Shown one piece after another: positions 35,109 through 49,700 of a stretch of 64,000 nucleotides of DNA. The notes beneath the pieces are model-generated. The model saw nothing but the letters and a program-made list of their open reading frames with translations, was not told where the DNA came from and did no database searches. The position numbers and the translations under genes were made by a program. The stretch's first letter is position 1; every line of letters starts with the position of its first letter. Source of the DNA: Antedon mediterranea (taxonomy: Eukaryota > Echinodermata > Crinoidea > Comatulida > Antedonidae). The stretch covers positions 24,206,001 through 24,270,000 of the forward strand of contig NC_092674.1 in assembly GCF_964355755.1 (NCBI RefSeq), written 5' to 3'.

Positions 35109-35509
35109 CCGAATTACAAATCGGATTGGGAGTGTTAGGAAGCAGGATAGGACATAGATTATGTTATTAAAAGTGATATCCCGATGGCACACCTCAGACC
35201 TAGTTTACTTTATGAGTTCGCGAAATAGTATAGTGTGTATCTATAATATTCTGAAGTTATCCGCCACTTCCATCTTAAATCATCAAGGCCAGACTGCAAG
35301 TCAGGCAATGTGAACAGGCGGTACTAACGTTTAATCAAGTAGCTACGTAAACGGAACATTCTAGGTTGATTGAGTATTGCGCGCTAATGTGAACTCCTGG
35401 TAGTTGTGACGTCATTTTTGTTATGTTGAAAGATAGAGACTGCCACTGGACACTATTTTACTCGGTTGTACGGACGGCTCCGCCTCGTTAAAATAGAGAA
35501 GTCAATCTT

Positions 35510-35760
35510 TCAACTTAAATATGCATTATCCCCCAAAAACATGAAAAGTAAAGATAAATTATATCAGACTTTGAATAGGTTATTTTGTAGTTTTAATAAA
35601 GTGAATTACTTCCGTAGAAGAACAAATAATTTGTTCACCTTTTGACAATTTCTTTGCTTTAAATTACAGTTTTTCAGGTAAATATATGTTGTTTTCTGAT
35701 AGCTGAGACATTAAAATGGCATATTCAACAACAAAAATTGTAAGAATTTTTTTTCAGGGG
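35510..35760. repeat. Dispersed repeat family R1, copy
   Basis: CCCCCAAAAACATGAAAA, CAGACTTTGAATA, TTTTGTAGTTTTAATAAAGT and CACCTTTTGACAATTT occur in the same order as at 603-790. Confidence 0.65.
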
Positions 35761-36969
35761 GACAATACATCTCCATTCAACAAATACAAAACAGTCATCA
35801 TCAATAGTGTTCTATTCTACATTAGTGATTTACTATTTTGCCCAACGTGCCAACGTTCTGGAAGAGTGCATATTCCTCTTCGTCTTACACTTTCCTTTTT
35901 GATTTTATTCAATTTTTCAAGTCAGGGGCGTCGGAACGATTTTGAGCATGGTCAAATGCATTGAAAGAAAGATGATGGAGTGGAAATATGGTGTAGTGTT
36001 TTCGTTCATTTGGTAGTTCGTTGAGTTAGTAGTTCACTCCATTTAACTTCTGCAACTATTAATTAAAAAATAATCGACAACAAAGTATAAGTAACAAAAC
36101 ATAAGCAACGTTTATTAATCATTATCATAATATACAGTATACTTTAAATAAAATTGTACATCATCTTCACTGAATATTGGCATTGAAAAAAAAATCCTTT
36201 CATATATTCATGTCAAAATAACTCTTTACTTTAAATATTGAATAGAGCTGCTTTAAGAGAGGGCTATAATACGGTAATATGCAGATTAACCTATTAGCAT
36301 AAAAAGTATACAATTTTTATAGCCCAAGAGACATAAACATTACACAATAATATACATTTACAAACAACACCAACGGTATATTTTTAAAGGTTAGATTATA
36401 CATTCTGAGGAAAGTCGATATGTTCTACTCCAAAACCTACCATGCAATACCTTATTAATTTATATATTTATAGTATTTATAATAATGTACAAATAGTAAA
36501 TAATATTTTATTAACAGTACTCAGTCATTCGTCAATAATTGTTGCAAAAAGCTTTAGAAAAATACAGTGCGCATTTATTATATTATTTTTTTTATATATT
36601 AACTTCATACTGTTAATACTTTCCAAATGGAAGACCAAAACGGGAAGACTAATCACTCTTGTTGATTGCCTACTTAATTGTACTTATTATTCACTAAACC
36701 ATCACATATCGATTTACCAATATTATATTTTTAAACTATACACAATATACATTATTTTCAACAAAATGTTAAGTATAAAACGGCAGCAATAATTTACAAA
36801 GTACAATAAATACCCGCTCATTTATTAGTTATTTTTCTGTTCGTTATAAAATAGCAGCATACAGTATAATCAAGACTTGTTTATTTCCAATTTTACAGTA
36901 ATTTTTCCTCATAAAAACCAAAAATGTCAAATTAAGTCATTACGTCACTGTTACCATTAATTTAATATA

Positions 36970-37085
36970 AGCTTGGACTTGGACGCATCGCAAGTAATTT
37001 GACCAATCACGAGCGATGGATTATTGAAAGTGTCGCTTGTCATTAGTCAACTTATTTGCGTTACGTCCTAGTGGGAACCAATTTT
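36970..37085. mobile_element. Hairpin MITE, family HP1, copy 3
   Basis: GCAAGTAATTTGACCAATCA, TCGCTTGTCATTAGTCAAC and TTACGTCCTAGTGGGAACCA match the other HP1 copies. Confidence 0.65.
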
Positions 37086-37767
37086 TACCGAGTCGTAATG
37101 TTGTTGTAGCACAACAATACCTTCTCCCAATAATTACGTTACGTTAACTTAGTCAATATAATAATAGGCCACACATCGTGCATAATGTGACTCTTTTAGC
37201 GTTTATAGGCCTATTGAAGTTTTGTATTTAAAATTCCAAACATACTCCTATCAAAGAAACAACTCGTCGTTAACATTTCGAAGATAACATAATAAGTTCA
37301 ACTTAAAATTAAATTGTAAAATCTACTACGTAATCAGAATATGTCAGGACAGTCAAGACACTTTGATAATATGGTAATACGTAAAGTTAAAATCATTGAA
37401 TAAATAACAAGCATAATATATTGGCCAATCAGAAAGTTTTGATTATTCTCTCCATGATTTAGCCAAACGAGGAACCAATGTTCAACAACGACAATTAGAT
37501 CGTAGTTTAGCCCTAACATATTTAATAGTAAAGCTATAAAAAGGATTGTTGAAGTTCATTAAAAACGTATATGTAAAATTAACTTAATACTAAATTAATA
37601 ATAATTATTAATAAATAAATCATGCAATATTACGGTTTTCCCATAAAAGTATAACATAACGGTAATTACATTGATAAGTATGACACTACATGGCAACTTG
37701 TAATTATATAATAATATAACTTATATTGTATTGCAGCAGTTACCAATTGAATATATAAATTAATCGC

Positions 37768-40700
37768 CTAGTTTCTTTTGACAACATTTGCTTTTTGTAC
37801 GTGCGATTGTAACTTACGACCACTTAGCCTTTCAGTCTTTCCAGCAGGAAATCCGAAGCGAAATTGTGATTTAGATGTATTTTTATTTTGAATTTTCTCT
37901 TGACTTATTGGTCTTGCAATAGCCGGAGCTTGTAGTTTGGAAACCGGAACGTGAGAAAGAGGTTCACCAACTTCACAATAAACAACGTGGTTCTGTTCCG
38001 ATTCCCTTGACCACAAGTCGTCGAAAGAAGATGAATTTGGGGTCTTAGTTGCAGAAGATCGTCTGCCAAACTTACTCATAAATTTACTGAGTTTGCCTGG
38101 TTTTGAGATCTTCTTAACACTTTCTGGCACGCCGGATTTTCTTGCAGCTGGTGGTAAAGAATACGTGGTGTTGTTTCTCTGGAATTGTGATTCTGGAGAC
38201 GTCTGGATTGAAGCACATGATGAGCTTTGTATTGACTGCATTGTGCTCTTCAGTAAGTCTGGATCTGAGTTGCTGCGCAGATAGGAAAATGATCTATCTG
38301 TTCTGATACTGTAGTCGTCGCAAGAGCTATCTAGGGATCGTTCAGAATCAAGGCTATCAAATGAATCGCGTGTGTCAGGCACTTTCGGACCTCTGTGAGG
38401 TGGTAAAATAAATCCAGGTGCTGGAAGATGTGATGCTGGTAACATAGTTGTCGGTGACGTTGGGCTCATCGACATTGGACTCCCTGTGATTGGAATTACA
38501 CGTTTTCCCATTTGCGGGGTCGCAACTTTTGAGAACGGTGGAGGGACAGTATGAGAGGCAGATGTGGGAGTTCGCGGACTATTCATACCAAGGCTTGCGG
38601 TTCCCATCCTTATTGTTACTTTTGATCGTGGAGATGGCGATTTTGGTGGCCGGCCTGTACTTGTAGTTGATATGGTTCTAACAGTTGCTGGTGATTGCGG
38701 TATACTTGTGTAGGATTGTACAGAGCGAACTGGTGATGGGGGATTAGAATAGGTAGCACTTTGTGGACGAGTCATTGAAGAAGAAGGTGATGCTGTTAAA
38801 TGACCTGACACGTCAGAGGTATTTCCATAACTGCTGTTACTTTTCTTTGATTCCATACTTTGTGTTCGTGTACGAGTTTGAATAGGTCTCGTTCGTGGCT
38901 GTGCCTCTGGCTTTGGCGGCTTTTGTTGTGAGTGTACAGTCTGAACGGGTTTTGGTCGACTTGATGATCCAGAACTTCCTTGAGGCGCTCCACGTGGACG
39001 GATATTTGAAGGTTTATTCAATTTTGTATTGGTTTGTTTTGGTCTATGTGAAAGACTGCTTTTCGTAGGCTGAGTATCTGTCCGAGGAGATGGTATTGCC
39101 TTCTGTGTACGCTTTGGGGCACCTACGGGTGATTTTAATGAAGATGCCGTCTTGTTTACTGGAGATTGTTTACCTGATACACCTTCAATATCAAGATCCA
39201 GTTTGGACCGTCTGTCTACCTGTGCTTTTGATGTAGTTTGTTTTGTAGTAGAACCTCGAGTGGATGGAGTTCTCCTTAGTTGGCTACCTCGTCCACTTCC
39301 GCGGGTTTGATCACCTGGTTTAGTTGATTTTATATCTGGTGATGGGGAACTCACTCTTCCGGATTGTGAGCGTCTGAAGCTGCCTGTGCGTGGAAGTCTA
39401 GATGTGGAATTAGTTTGTAAAAGTGAATCATTTTCTTTTTTGTTTGTGGTTTTATTGGTTGCAACTTGTGAAGGTTTTGATTTTTTATTAGCCGACATGG
39501 ACGACTGTCTGCTACTTGTCGACGATATGCTTACAGTTGACGTTGTACTGTCGACAGATCTACTTCGCACATGACGAACGGGACTAGGTTTGGCAATTTC
39601 CTTTTTTGGAGATGGAGGAGTGTTTTTTCTAGAAGTTGGAACACGTAGTCTTGATTGTTTTTTATCTGGTTTCGCTGTTGTTTTGGTCTCCTGTGAAATG
39701 CTTATATGATTTTCATTTTCATCGCTTACTTGCCTCCTTGACGGTTGTTTAAATGAATATGTTCGTTTTAAATCTTCAATATCCTCATTGTCCAGTTTCT
39801 CAAATGTAGTACTGTTTACTTTTCGTGGAGCCGATATTCTATTTTGTTGCGTTGTCCTACGTGGGTGAACAATATAAACATCTTCGTCAGCGATTTGGTA
39901 AACGACATCTTGTTCTTTCTCTTGGTCATTCCCGTAATTAATTTCTTTGTTTTGATCCCCTGTATTTTCATGTTTCGTTATTCCTTCATATTCGTCATTT
40001 TGTATAGTAGTATTGTTATTTTTACTGAGTAAAGAAGAAATATCTAATTCATTGTCATCGTCTGAATATATGCTTTTGGCGCGTAACGCTTGCAGGCCTT
40101 TAGCTCGCCTATTTGACAGCGTAGGTGATTCAAGTTCCGAATGCGTTTCATTATCTGTTGTTTTCCTATCTTTTTCAATGGGTTTGTTGAGTTGCTCAAT
40201 ATCGTGTTCATTGGATTCATGCCCTTCTTTCATATTATCATCATCTACAGATATCGAGATATCGATACTATTTACGGAAACAATTTCTTCTTTTGATTTT
40301 GTTTGTTTTATGTTACGGTCGGAATCTCTAAGTCTGCGGTATCGAGGTCTGTAACTACTTTGTTTCGCATTTTCCTTATTTGACAAAGTGTGTTGCTCGT
40401 GCTTATTTACAGAGGACTCTACGACATCTAAAGCCTTTTCAATGTCAATATTTTCAATCTGTTGACGAAGAGTATCTTTTTGAACATTGGAAGTTTCATC
40501 ACAATGTTCACTCTTTTGTACCACACATTTGGTGCTGACGTCTTCAACAGTGACGTCACGCAGTGCGCTTTCTACTTCAGATGGAACTACGGCGCTTCGC
40601 GTTCGTCGAAGAAATCTTGATCGGCGTGGAGATGTCGGTTGACCACTATTTACGTCATCTGGTGTATCTTCTTTCAATAAAGCATCAGTATCACTCTCTC

Positions 40701-43700
40701 CACTTATTCCACTGATAGTTATTTTCCTTTCATTGTCGCATTCTATTTCGTCGAATACTGCACTATTATTTGCACCATCGGTAGAGATAGGCGTATCGGC
40801 GGAACTACTTTCGTTCGACAGTTTTTCATTACGTTCTCCGAGTATTTTAACAACATCTACACTTTCAATATTACTCCATGGTCGTGATATTTTAGGTCTC
40901 TGCTCTCGAAGCGTTACACCAGCATTGTCAGTTGAGATGTCATCTCCTAATAACTCCTTAAGGCGTTGTCGTCTGCCCATGACTCTAAGAGCTAAGTCGT
41001 TTTCAACACCTTCTACTTTGTACCGTCTTCGCGCAGGCGGATCTCTTAACTTTATCTGAGTCTTCTCATTATCGTTTTTCGTATTATTCTCCTCGTTCAA
41101 TTTGTTTTTCTCATTGTTCTCCTCAGTTTTCTTATCCTGTAATTTACCCGTTCTTTCCCGACTGTCAGTCGCTTGAATTTGTGCTTGAGTTTTCTTTGTT
41201 CGTTTTATGCTGCGTCTAAAACTACCATCTCGTCTAAAGTTTCCGATTGCCGACTCTTCTTCATTCCCTTGCATCAACAGATCAATAAGAGATTCTTCTG
41301 CAGAGGCACTGCTAGAAGATCTAGTTCTTTTGTTTCCATTCATTGGCGCAGTATCTTCATGACCACTCACAGAGCCAACGTTACTGGCTGTGTCAGAAAA
41401 AATACCGCTCGAACCACTACTGATATTATCTTGATCAGTAGTATCAATCGGATCTGTTGAGTGTCTACCATCTGTGTCTGATCCATTTTCAGAAATGGCA
41501 TTTAAGTTTTTTTCAAACTTTTGCCATGAGCGTCGGATTGAAGACGCCCGTACAAAGTTTCCTTGTTGTGCAGCGTCTTCCGCTGTCGAAGCAATTGTTA
41601 TCGGTGACGATGGTTCACTTCCAAAATCACTGGTATCGGATTCGTCAGCTTGAGAGGATCCGATGCTTCGTTTGTGGAAACCCTCTCGAATATGTCCTAA
41701 TAAGCGATCTACAATGGCGCCAGATTCTTTGCCAGTTGGAAGACTTTTTGTTTGTCGAATTTTCTTTTTGTCTTTGCGTTTATTTTTTTCTTGTTCTTCG
41801 CGTTGTTGTTTACGAAGTTGAACACGTTTTTCCTGGATCCGGCGTTGTTCATTTTCCTAAAAGATAAATAAAGAGAGAACAAATGAATTAAAAAATGTTT
41901 TAAATAAGTACATGAGTGCTATGCTAAACAATCAAAAAGTTGAAATGTGATCCTGGTATCAGTATTTATATAATTTAATTCATCATAATATGATCAAGGA
42001 CAACCCTAGCGGCACATTCCTTCATGTCATTCAATAAATCAATCCGAAATAACATTTCATTCTGTTTCTTTTTTAAAGTAAAAAATGAGATTGTAAGTAT
42101 AAAGAGGAAAAATCCTGAAAGTATTATATTATTTGAATGTCTCTAATTAAAATCTAGTTTAAAAAAGAAACCAGTCACGTTACTCAGTTACACAGCCAAC
42201 CGTCTGACAGCCTAGTTAGTGCATGCTGATGAAGAATTTTGTTGCGTGTGTGAATCAGTTTAAGTTTATCTTATATTTAAGCTGTAATCATGTTATTAAC
42301 ATATTTATATAGTTCACAAGAAAAAAATGTTTATTAATCTGTGTCAACAATTCAAGGTAAATTATTGGATCAGTTCTCATATATTCCACCTGTCTAATAA
42401 ACGACCCGATTTTAGTTTACATTTATTGTTTAAGCTTGGTTCCCACTAGAACGTAACGCAAGGACGTAAACGCAACGCAAGCGTTTTAACTAATGACAAG
42501 AGATGTTATAGACAGTTAACAATCACAAGCGAATAAGCCATCGCTTGTGATTGGTCAATTCATTTGCGTTGCGTTACGTCCTTGCGTTGCGTCGCTAGTG
42601 GGAACCACGCTTTAGTGCACCCTGCGGAAAAACTACTACCCTTATTAAGAACACAACAATAAGGAGGTAAAAAGTTGGTCATAGTTAAAACATAATATAT
42701 TGCCACTCCCCTGAATGAGGTATTTTCCAAATGAGAGATTATACCGTAGTTTTTAACCAAATACACTACCAAAGTGTATGACAAAAAATATGATGTGCCC
42801 ATGAACACGATGTCTTATCACTGGCATATTTAAGCATATCACTACCATATTTGAGCACATCACACAGAGTCAGAGCTTTAGTTAGGTCCATGAAACTCAC
42901 TCACCTCAATAGCTTTTTTAAATTTGTCACAGAAAACTTTAAATACACCGAAACAGTCTTCAAGTTTAAAAGTTGTAGTATCCTCGCAAAGGTACTCGGC
43001 TAGTTTAATCCTTAGCTTCTCTACATCTTCTAACATCTCTTGTAGTTCTTTCAGATCTTCTTTTGCATTCTAAAAAAAGTAATTGAAAACATTATTTGTA
43101 CACGACGAGAACTGGTATCATGCTAGCCCAAGTTATTGTCTATATGGCTCTGGTATTCATTTAAAACGAGCGCCACCAGTGGGCGTTTTAATTATTGTTC
43201 ATGAAGGTCGCGTAAGTATAGGTATGGCACGCCAAAATTCATTTTTTAAAAATTTAACTCAAATGTACACTTTACAGAAATATAGACCCACAAAAATTTG
43301 AAATTGAAAAACAAAATGGTGAAATGTTAATGTTTCATTTAATGTTGATGGAGTAGGCCTATCTGGACTAAACCGTTCTCTTCCGATATTTATAACAATA
43401 TCATCTTTCCGTCTCCTTTTTTTGTAGCATTGGTTAGTTTTTTTGGAAGCATAACTTAGTGAGATGATAATTATATTTCGGTAGACTTTCTTGGCAGAAG
43501 TTTAGAATACTTTTGCTTACCAGTAAAAACTCCACCATTTGTTCCTTTACTTCTCGCGCACCTTCGTCCAACTGCTCGCCTATCAATTTCACCTTTTCTT
43601 GTAAGGCTACAACTTCACTGCTAAGCTGGTCGATTGAAAGCCTACAAAATAAAATTGTACTGCATTTGTTTAACTTTCTCTTTTTCGTCATTGCTTTTTA

Positions 43701-46700
43701 AAAATTTCGATGGCGCCGCTGCGGATTTAGTATTAACGTTGCAACGTATACAAAATATTAACCAAAAGTATCGTTGTGTGCCTTCCGTGACCAAAAGCGA
43801 ATGTTTTTGAAATATTATCAGGTTGGATTTATAGAAGGCAAGATGAAGGAAGTTCAGTAAACATTTTTGTCAAGGTGACTGTAGTCATGGTTCGAAACTT
43901 GGCACTTGTTGTGTTGTTTAGTAGCTGTACAAAGCCACTAATTGATTATATGATACATATCAAGTACATCAAGCAATTAATATAATTAGCAATCATCAGT
44001 AAGTTGTAAGGAGATATAAGTTGAAATGTTTGAAATATGTACGTGTAAATTGACCTTGTAATCTCGGTAAAGTAAGGTAGCGAACCAAAATGTTAATTAC
44101 AGTTATTATTAAATTAGTAATAATTGGCATAATTACCTTGAACTACGGTAATAATTTTTAATAAAAATATTTGAATATGAAACTCATTAGGTAGGTAATT
44201 TTAAAAATATATTTTATTATAACTGGATATCCTGTTTGTTTTGTCAATTATGACCTCAACATTTTTAAAACAAAACAAAATCACTATAAAACATGTTCTT
44301 TATTTCATGCAAAATCTTTATAATAGGCCTATAATTCATTTTCATTTGTTTTTCTGTTTTAACATTTATAAGGTGCTTATTTTCTTTTACACATTTTATT
44401 AAAGCGTCAAATTTGGTATATTTTGCTGGAGATTTTTTATCGGAGTTGATTTTATTTTTAAACGTGTTTATTGATTCTGTTATCGCTTACTTTTCAAAGT
44501 GTGTTACTATTTATTGATCAGGCCTAATGGAGCGGTAAATAAAAAAGAAAGTGGATGTAGAACACTATAATTTGGAACCATTATCTTTATTGATGTATCC
44601 TTGAAGTTGTAAAGACTTTATGCTGTATATTATTATTTGTCTCATAAGAAAAAACGGTCCTAATAACATCTGCGCATGCCTAAATACATACACATCGGCA
44701 CATTTTTTCCCCTAAGAAACGTTTAAGAACACAACATTTGTTGAATTATTTTGATATAATAACAAACGCAGCAGGTTTTGATAACCTTAGAAACTAACCG
44801 AAATACAAATAAAATGCAGAGAAATCAATAGAGGACATGCTATTTAATATTTCGGTCCATACTAAAGATAGAGATAACTCGAGCTTTTGTATAATCTTTC
44901 CCTCGATTGTCCTGAAATTCATCAGGCATGGTTGTCGGTGTATGTTTTGCAAATGATGTAACAAATGAGACCTTTGTTAGGTTTGAAAAAGTATTTTTTT
45001 TTGATAAAATAACGACGATAACATACCTGGAGGCTTCCTCTAAATTCTTCATTTCATTCGGAAAGTTGAGCAATTTCTTTTCCTTCTGTTCAGCAAGCTA
45101 ATAAAAAAAATGTGAATAAAAAGCTTACTAAATTTATACATTGCATTTACAGGTGGTGATTTGGCAGCTTTGATGACATAAGCGAGGTGAAGAAATTACA
45201 TTCTACATCAAGGTTAACATCATTAACTACAGGTAATTCATGTCTTTTATGACACCTTCAATAAATATTTACCACCAGTGCGTACCAGTAGTGCGTACCA
45301 GTATATAACAGTGCGAGGATTTTTATATTAGCAGTGATTTGTTGGGCCTAATTCTTGGCTTCCACCAGAAACGTAACACAAGACGTAACGAAAACGTAAG
45401 TGATTTGACACTTTCGTTGCGTCTACGTAATTGACTAGCGTCTCTAGTGTGGGAACCAAGCCCAAAGCGTACGACACCTATACAATACAAGTTAATGTGC
45501 ATAACGTAGGCATATTGCAGTACGTTTATTTTAGCCACGATACCCGCGGTCTGCAGTAGCCTAGTTCACATTACATAAGTGACAGTATTTTGCTAATGTA
45601 GGCCTACAGTACAATTTAAAAGCAAAGAATTTTATTGGTAAAAGCCTGCCTCGTTTACATGCATAATTTAAGTTCTGAAGAGTTAATTATACTTCATTTG
45701 GAACACAAATATTTAAAACTTGTATAATATAATACACTTTCGAATGCATGTTTAGTAATCCGATAACGTTGAGTAACGCTGGCGTCGTGTAATGTTGGAC
45801 GGATAAATTACATCAATGTGCTTAACAATGAATTTAAGCATGCAACCAAAGAATTTACAGCCTCTAAAATAGTTTTTGTGTGGGTCCTGATTCAGTAAAT
45901 AATGTAAATTAATACCAGGTGGACGATGTAAACGACCGGCGAAGCTTCTAGATTACGTCTTAATGTTAAAAACATTTTAACTAATGATTATTTTTGTTGT
46001 TCGTTTATACAGTTAAAGGGTAGCTCCGAGCTTCAATTTAAACCGACTCGTTTTGTGCAATCAATTGACACGTGGACATATAGTACCAAAATAATACTTG
46101 AATAGCCTACATAATAAAATAGTGCATTTTCTATTTTTAAAAAATGTGTTCGTTTATGAAGAAAAATAGTGCTTACCGTAACAACGTGATGAAGCAAATT
46201 CATCCGCGGTTTGTTCGCTCGAGTCTCTACCAGTTTCAACAATGATGACATTTTAAAACCATACGCATTTCCAGCATAGCCTCCCTGTAAAAAACACAAA
46301 TATTATACTACTTTCAAAGAAGCGAATATCAACAGCATACCTTCATGTATTTCCTGATCCTTTATTTAATGCTAAAACGTATCATGATATTTATTTATTT
46401 ATTCCTGTATAAATATTTCGATGCGTGATGTATTCATTAGTCCAACGTTAAGTTCAAAGTTTCGGTTTCGTTAATGTGTGTATTAGTACGGTATGCAAGC
46501 TCGGGCTAATCCATTACCTAATCCAAGGAAATAGAAATAGGCCTATATGTACAAATAAAGTTACCCGAGGTCTGATGAAGACGATATGCATTAACACGAT
46601 ATAAATAGAATATTATTAGTATTATTAACATTATATTTAATTCGAAATTTCTTTACCTGTATTCCTTAAAAATTAATACTATTATTATTAATAACTCAGC

Positions 46701-49700
46701 AGAAAACCCATGTTTCGTGTGTCGGTGTATTTGGAACCATGGCTTTTAAGTACTTTTAGGTTTAACAAAACATTTGCTCTAAGCGCAAGCAAAGATGCTA
46801 GATAGAAGGATGTACTATGATAGTACTGACGTCACAAAGTTAACTTACCGAATTAAGGAAGTTGCCCGTTAACAGTATAAGATAGAGTATTTCCTTTAAT
46901 GACTTACACTTCAGAAGTGCTAAATAGAGGAGAGAAGAAAATTGAAATTAATAATCAATTTACATAATAGTGTAACTTGAAACTTATTGGGTGTGGGTAT
47001 ATATAACATAGGCTAATTTGCCTCTTGTATCCCACAATCAGTTATGCCTCGTAGCTCAGAATGGTATGTGACCAATACTTGTCCAATTTTGCTTCAAACA
47101 CTTGCACGTGTCCATAAAGACAGACGCAGCGCAACGACGTAGGCGCAGCAATGTTCCATCCAATAGGCCTAAACTTACCTAATGAAGCTTCAATTACAGT
47201 GTCTAAAGACGGATGAAGGTACTCGATGTTCGCCTCGAATTCTGCTTTTAACAGCATGCATTCAATTCGAAGTTTATATCTAAACAAAACAGTTTCAAAT
47301 TAGTATATAGGCCTACATCATTCGCTAAGGTCGACGTTACCATCAATATACTAATAAATGCACATTTGAGTGAGTTGAGAAGGATTGTTTCCTCGTTTTC
47401 AAAATCGTTATCCAGTGGGTGAAGTGAAACCTGTACTTACGAAGGTATACCAAGTAGCATCAGATAAAATTTCTCAGCCTGACCTAACTTTTCACGATCA
47501 CCGTCAAATGATGTAAGATTCTCAATCTAAATAAAAATAATAATAATAATATAAAATTAATTTATCCGCTCAGAGCAGAGCAGTTATTTCCGGCGGTTAG
47601 TTTTCTATCTCATAAACAAGCGTCGCACAAACTTTTCAAAACAGTCACAAAAAACTGACAGTAACAATATACCGAAATAAATGAAAGAAATTAATGGCTA
47701 TATACAAGGATATATTTTGGCATCATAAAATGATGTGTCCTAAAATATCAATGATACCTGGTGATGATATTATGATGATGATAAACTGATTATGATAATG
47801 ATGGTGGTGGTTACAGTGATTATCTTACCTCATCTGAATCTGGTAACACTTTTAATAAACCCTTCAGTTTTTCTGTTCCAAATTCTGCACTTTTTCCTTC
47901 ATGGATGATTTGGATCAACTTCTCATTGGTACTGGAAAAATCAAGAAGCAAATTAAATTAAATCCGGTGGCATGGTGGCAGGTAGCCTTATATATGTTTC
48001 ATAACCGTATTTAGGCCGATTATCAAAACAAACTATTGTAAATATTGTATTTCGTGTTTATTCAAGATTATTGTCACGTTCAAATAATGAATGGATGGGA
48101 TGTAAAGCCGTTGTTCCCGTGTACTTAACAGTGCACGTTAAAGAACTTGGTACACTATTCGAAAAGAGTAGGGTAGGGGATCGTCTCCCGGTGTGCTCCT
48201 GGCTGCCGTGGGTCCATGGAGGGCCTAATCCGAATTTCCTCAGTTTCCAGTTAAGCTTGAGGACAAATATAAATACCTTTACCTTTACCTTTTAATGTAG
48301 GCCTAACTGTATTGTATAGGCCTACAAATTGTTTTGGAAATTACAACAAAATTATAAAACACACAAATGCATTTAAACATGACAGCAAAATCATGTTGTG
48401 TCTAACTCAAGATGTGCGTTTATATTTAGTGTGTATATATTAATATTATTAAATATTATTTTTTCATTATCGGATAAATATAGATGTTGTGATATACTTC
48501 CAGACTAATAAATTTACCCAATATCATAGTCGAATTCCATGATACAGCATAATTATGTGAAACACATGTGATATTTTATATCATGGAATATTATATTTCG
48601 GAATTTGCCGATGGTACTCAAATATTGTAATGTGGAGATAAAGCACTAAATAACGGGTGCGGGAGAGATGAATAATAGGGACGTTTATGGTAACATGGTT
48701 TGGCTTTTTTTTAACGAGAAAGTAACAAAAGTTGCACAACGTGACAACAGTTTACTCCCTAGCGAGTTGAAAGTAATCCTACAATAGCATAATCAAGGTT
48801 AAAAAATTACAAAATTAGCACATTAAAATTGTAATCTTAATGAGACTTGACATTATTAATATACGTTCTTCCATCATTAGCAAACATCTTGATTCATCAC
48901 AAGTGTAGGCCTATTATAGTTTTCATAACAATCATTATTAATAGTTAATTTATATCATAATTAATATTATTTCCATGGCTTCAAACAAGTTTTCATAATA
49001 AGGGTCTTATGGGTATATCTATACACGTGGGTATAATTTATAACTTAAAGGCGAGTGTCCTCTTTATTTTATAGGGTTGTCCCCTGAATATGTCTTGGTC
49101 TGCAGTATTAAAACGAGTATTGCTCTCACTTGTCGTGTACCCTGGATGCGGGTTGGCTGTGATAGAGTGTTAAAACATATATAGGCCTAGCCTCCTTTGG
49201 TTTCACGGAAAGGTGCTGGAGTCCTAGAGTGTCCTCTGGATAATGTTGTTTTCTGAATAGGGTGCCGCAAATGTGTGATTTTATTTAAAACATGACTATA
49301 TGACGAGGCTTTAAACCATTTTTAAAGATATGTATTTTTCTTACCTTCGAAACTGCTTTAAGAAAATGTTGACGTTTAAGCTTTTTCGTCCATCCAGAAG
49401 ATTTATTTCGGCTGATTCCTTCTTTTTCTTCTCCTGAACTTCTTTTCCTTTTTCTCCCGTAACACTTTTCTGACAAAATAAAGCCTCTACGTCCTCCCAA
49501 TTTGCGTTGATGCCATTTGATAACTAAGTAATTAAAAATGAATAGTTAGGCTACAATATAGTAGCAATTCTCGATTCATTTATGATGTCAACAATGCCTG
49601 TAGGAAGTACCGATCACGCTACCGATATTTCCAAAACAAATTAAACCAATCGTGACGCGCCAATCTGGGTAGACTTACTTGGGCCAACTCCTGGAAAATT

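Larger units (their letters stand above)
35109..37767. other. Intergenic sequence between gene D and the formin
   Basis: AT-rich, with an R1 repeat copy (about 35510-35760) and an HP1 hairpin (about 36970-37085). The open frame at 36442-36792 is low-complexity Ile/Tyr/Leu/Asn-rich translation of AT-rich DNA and I do not regard it as a gene. Confidence 0.55.

Noticed and set aside
36442-36792. 116-residue open frame
   Set aside because: Ile/Tyr/Asn/Leu-rich translation of AT-rich DNA, no motif, no splice context.
39386-41867. Several plus-strand open frames opposite the formin tail
   Set aside because: Antisense shadows of the 4.1-kb coding exon; composition reflects the reverse complement of a Ser/Arg-rich sequence.
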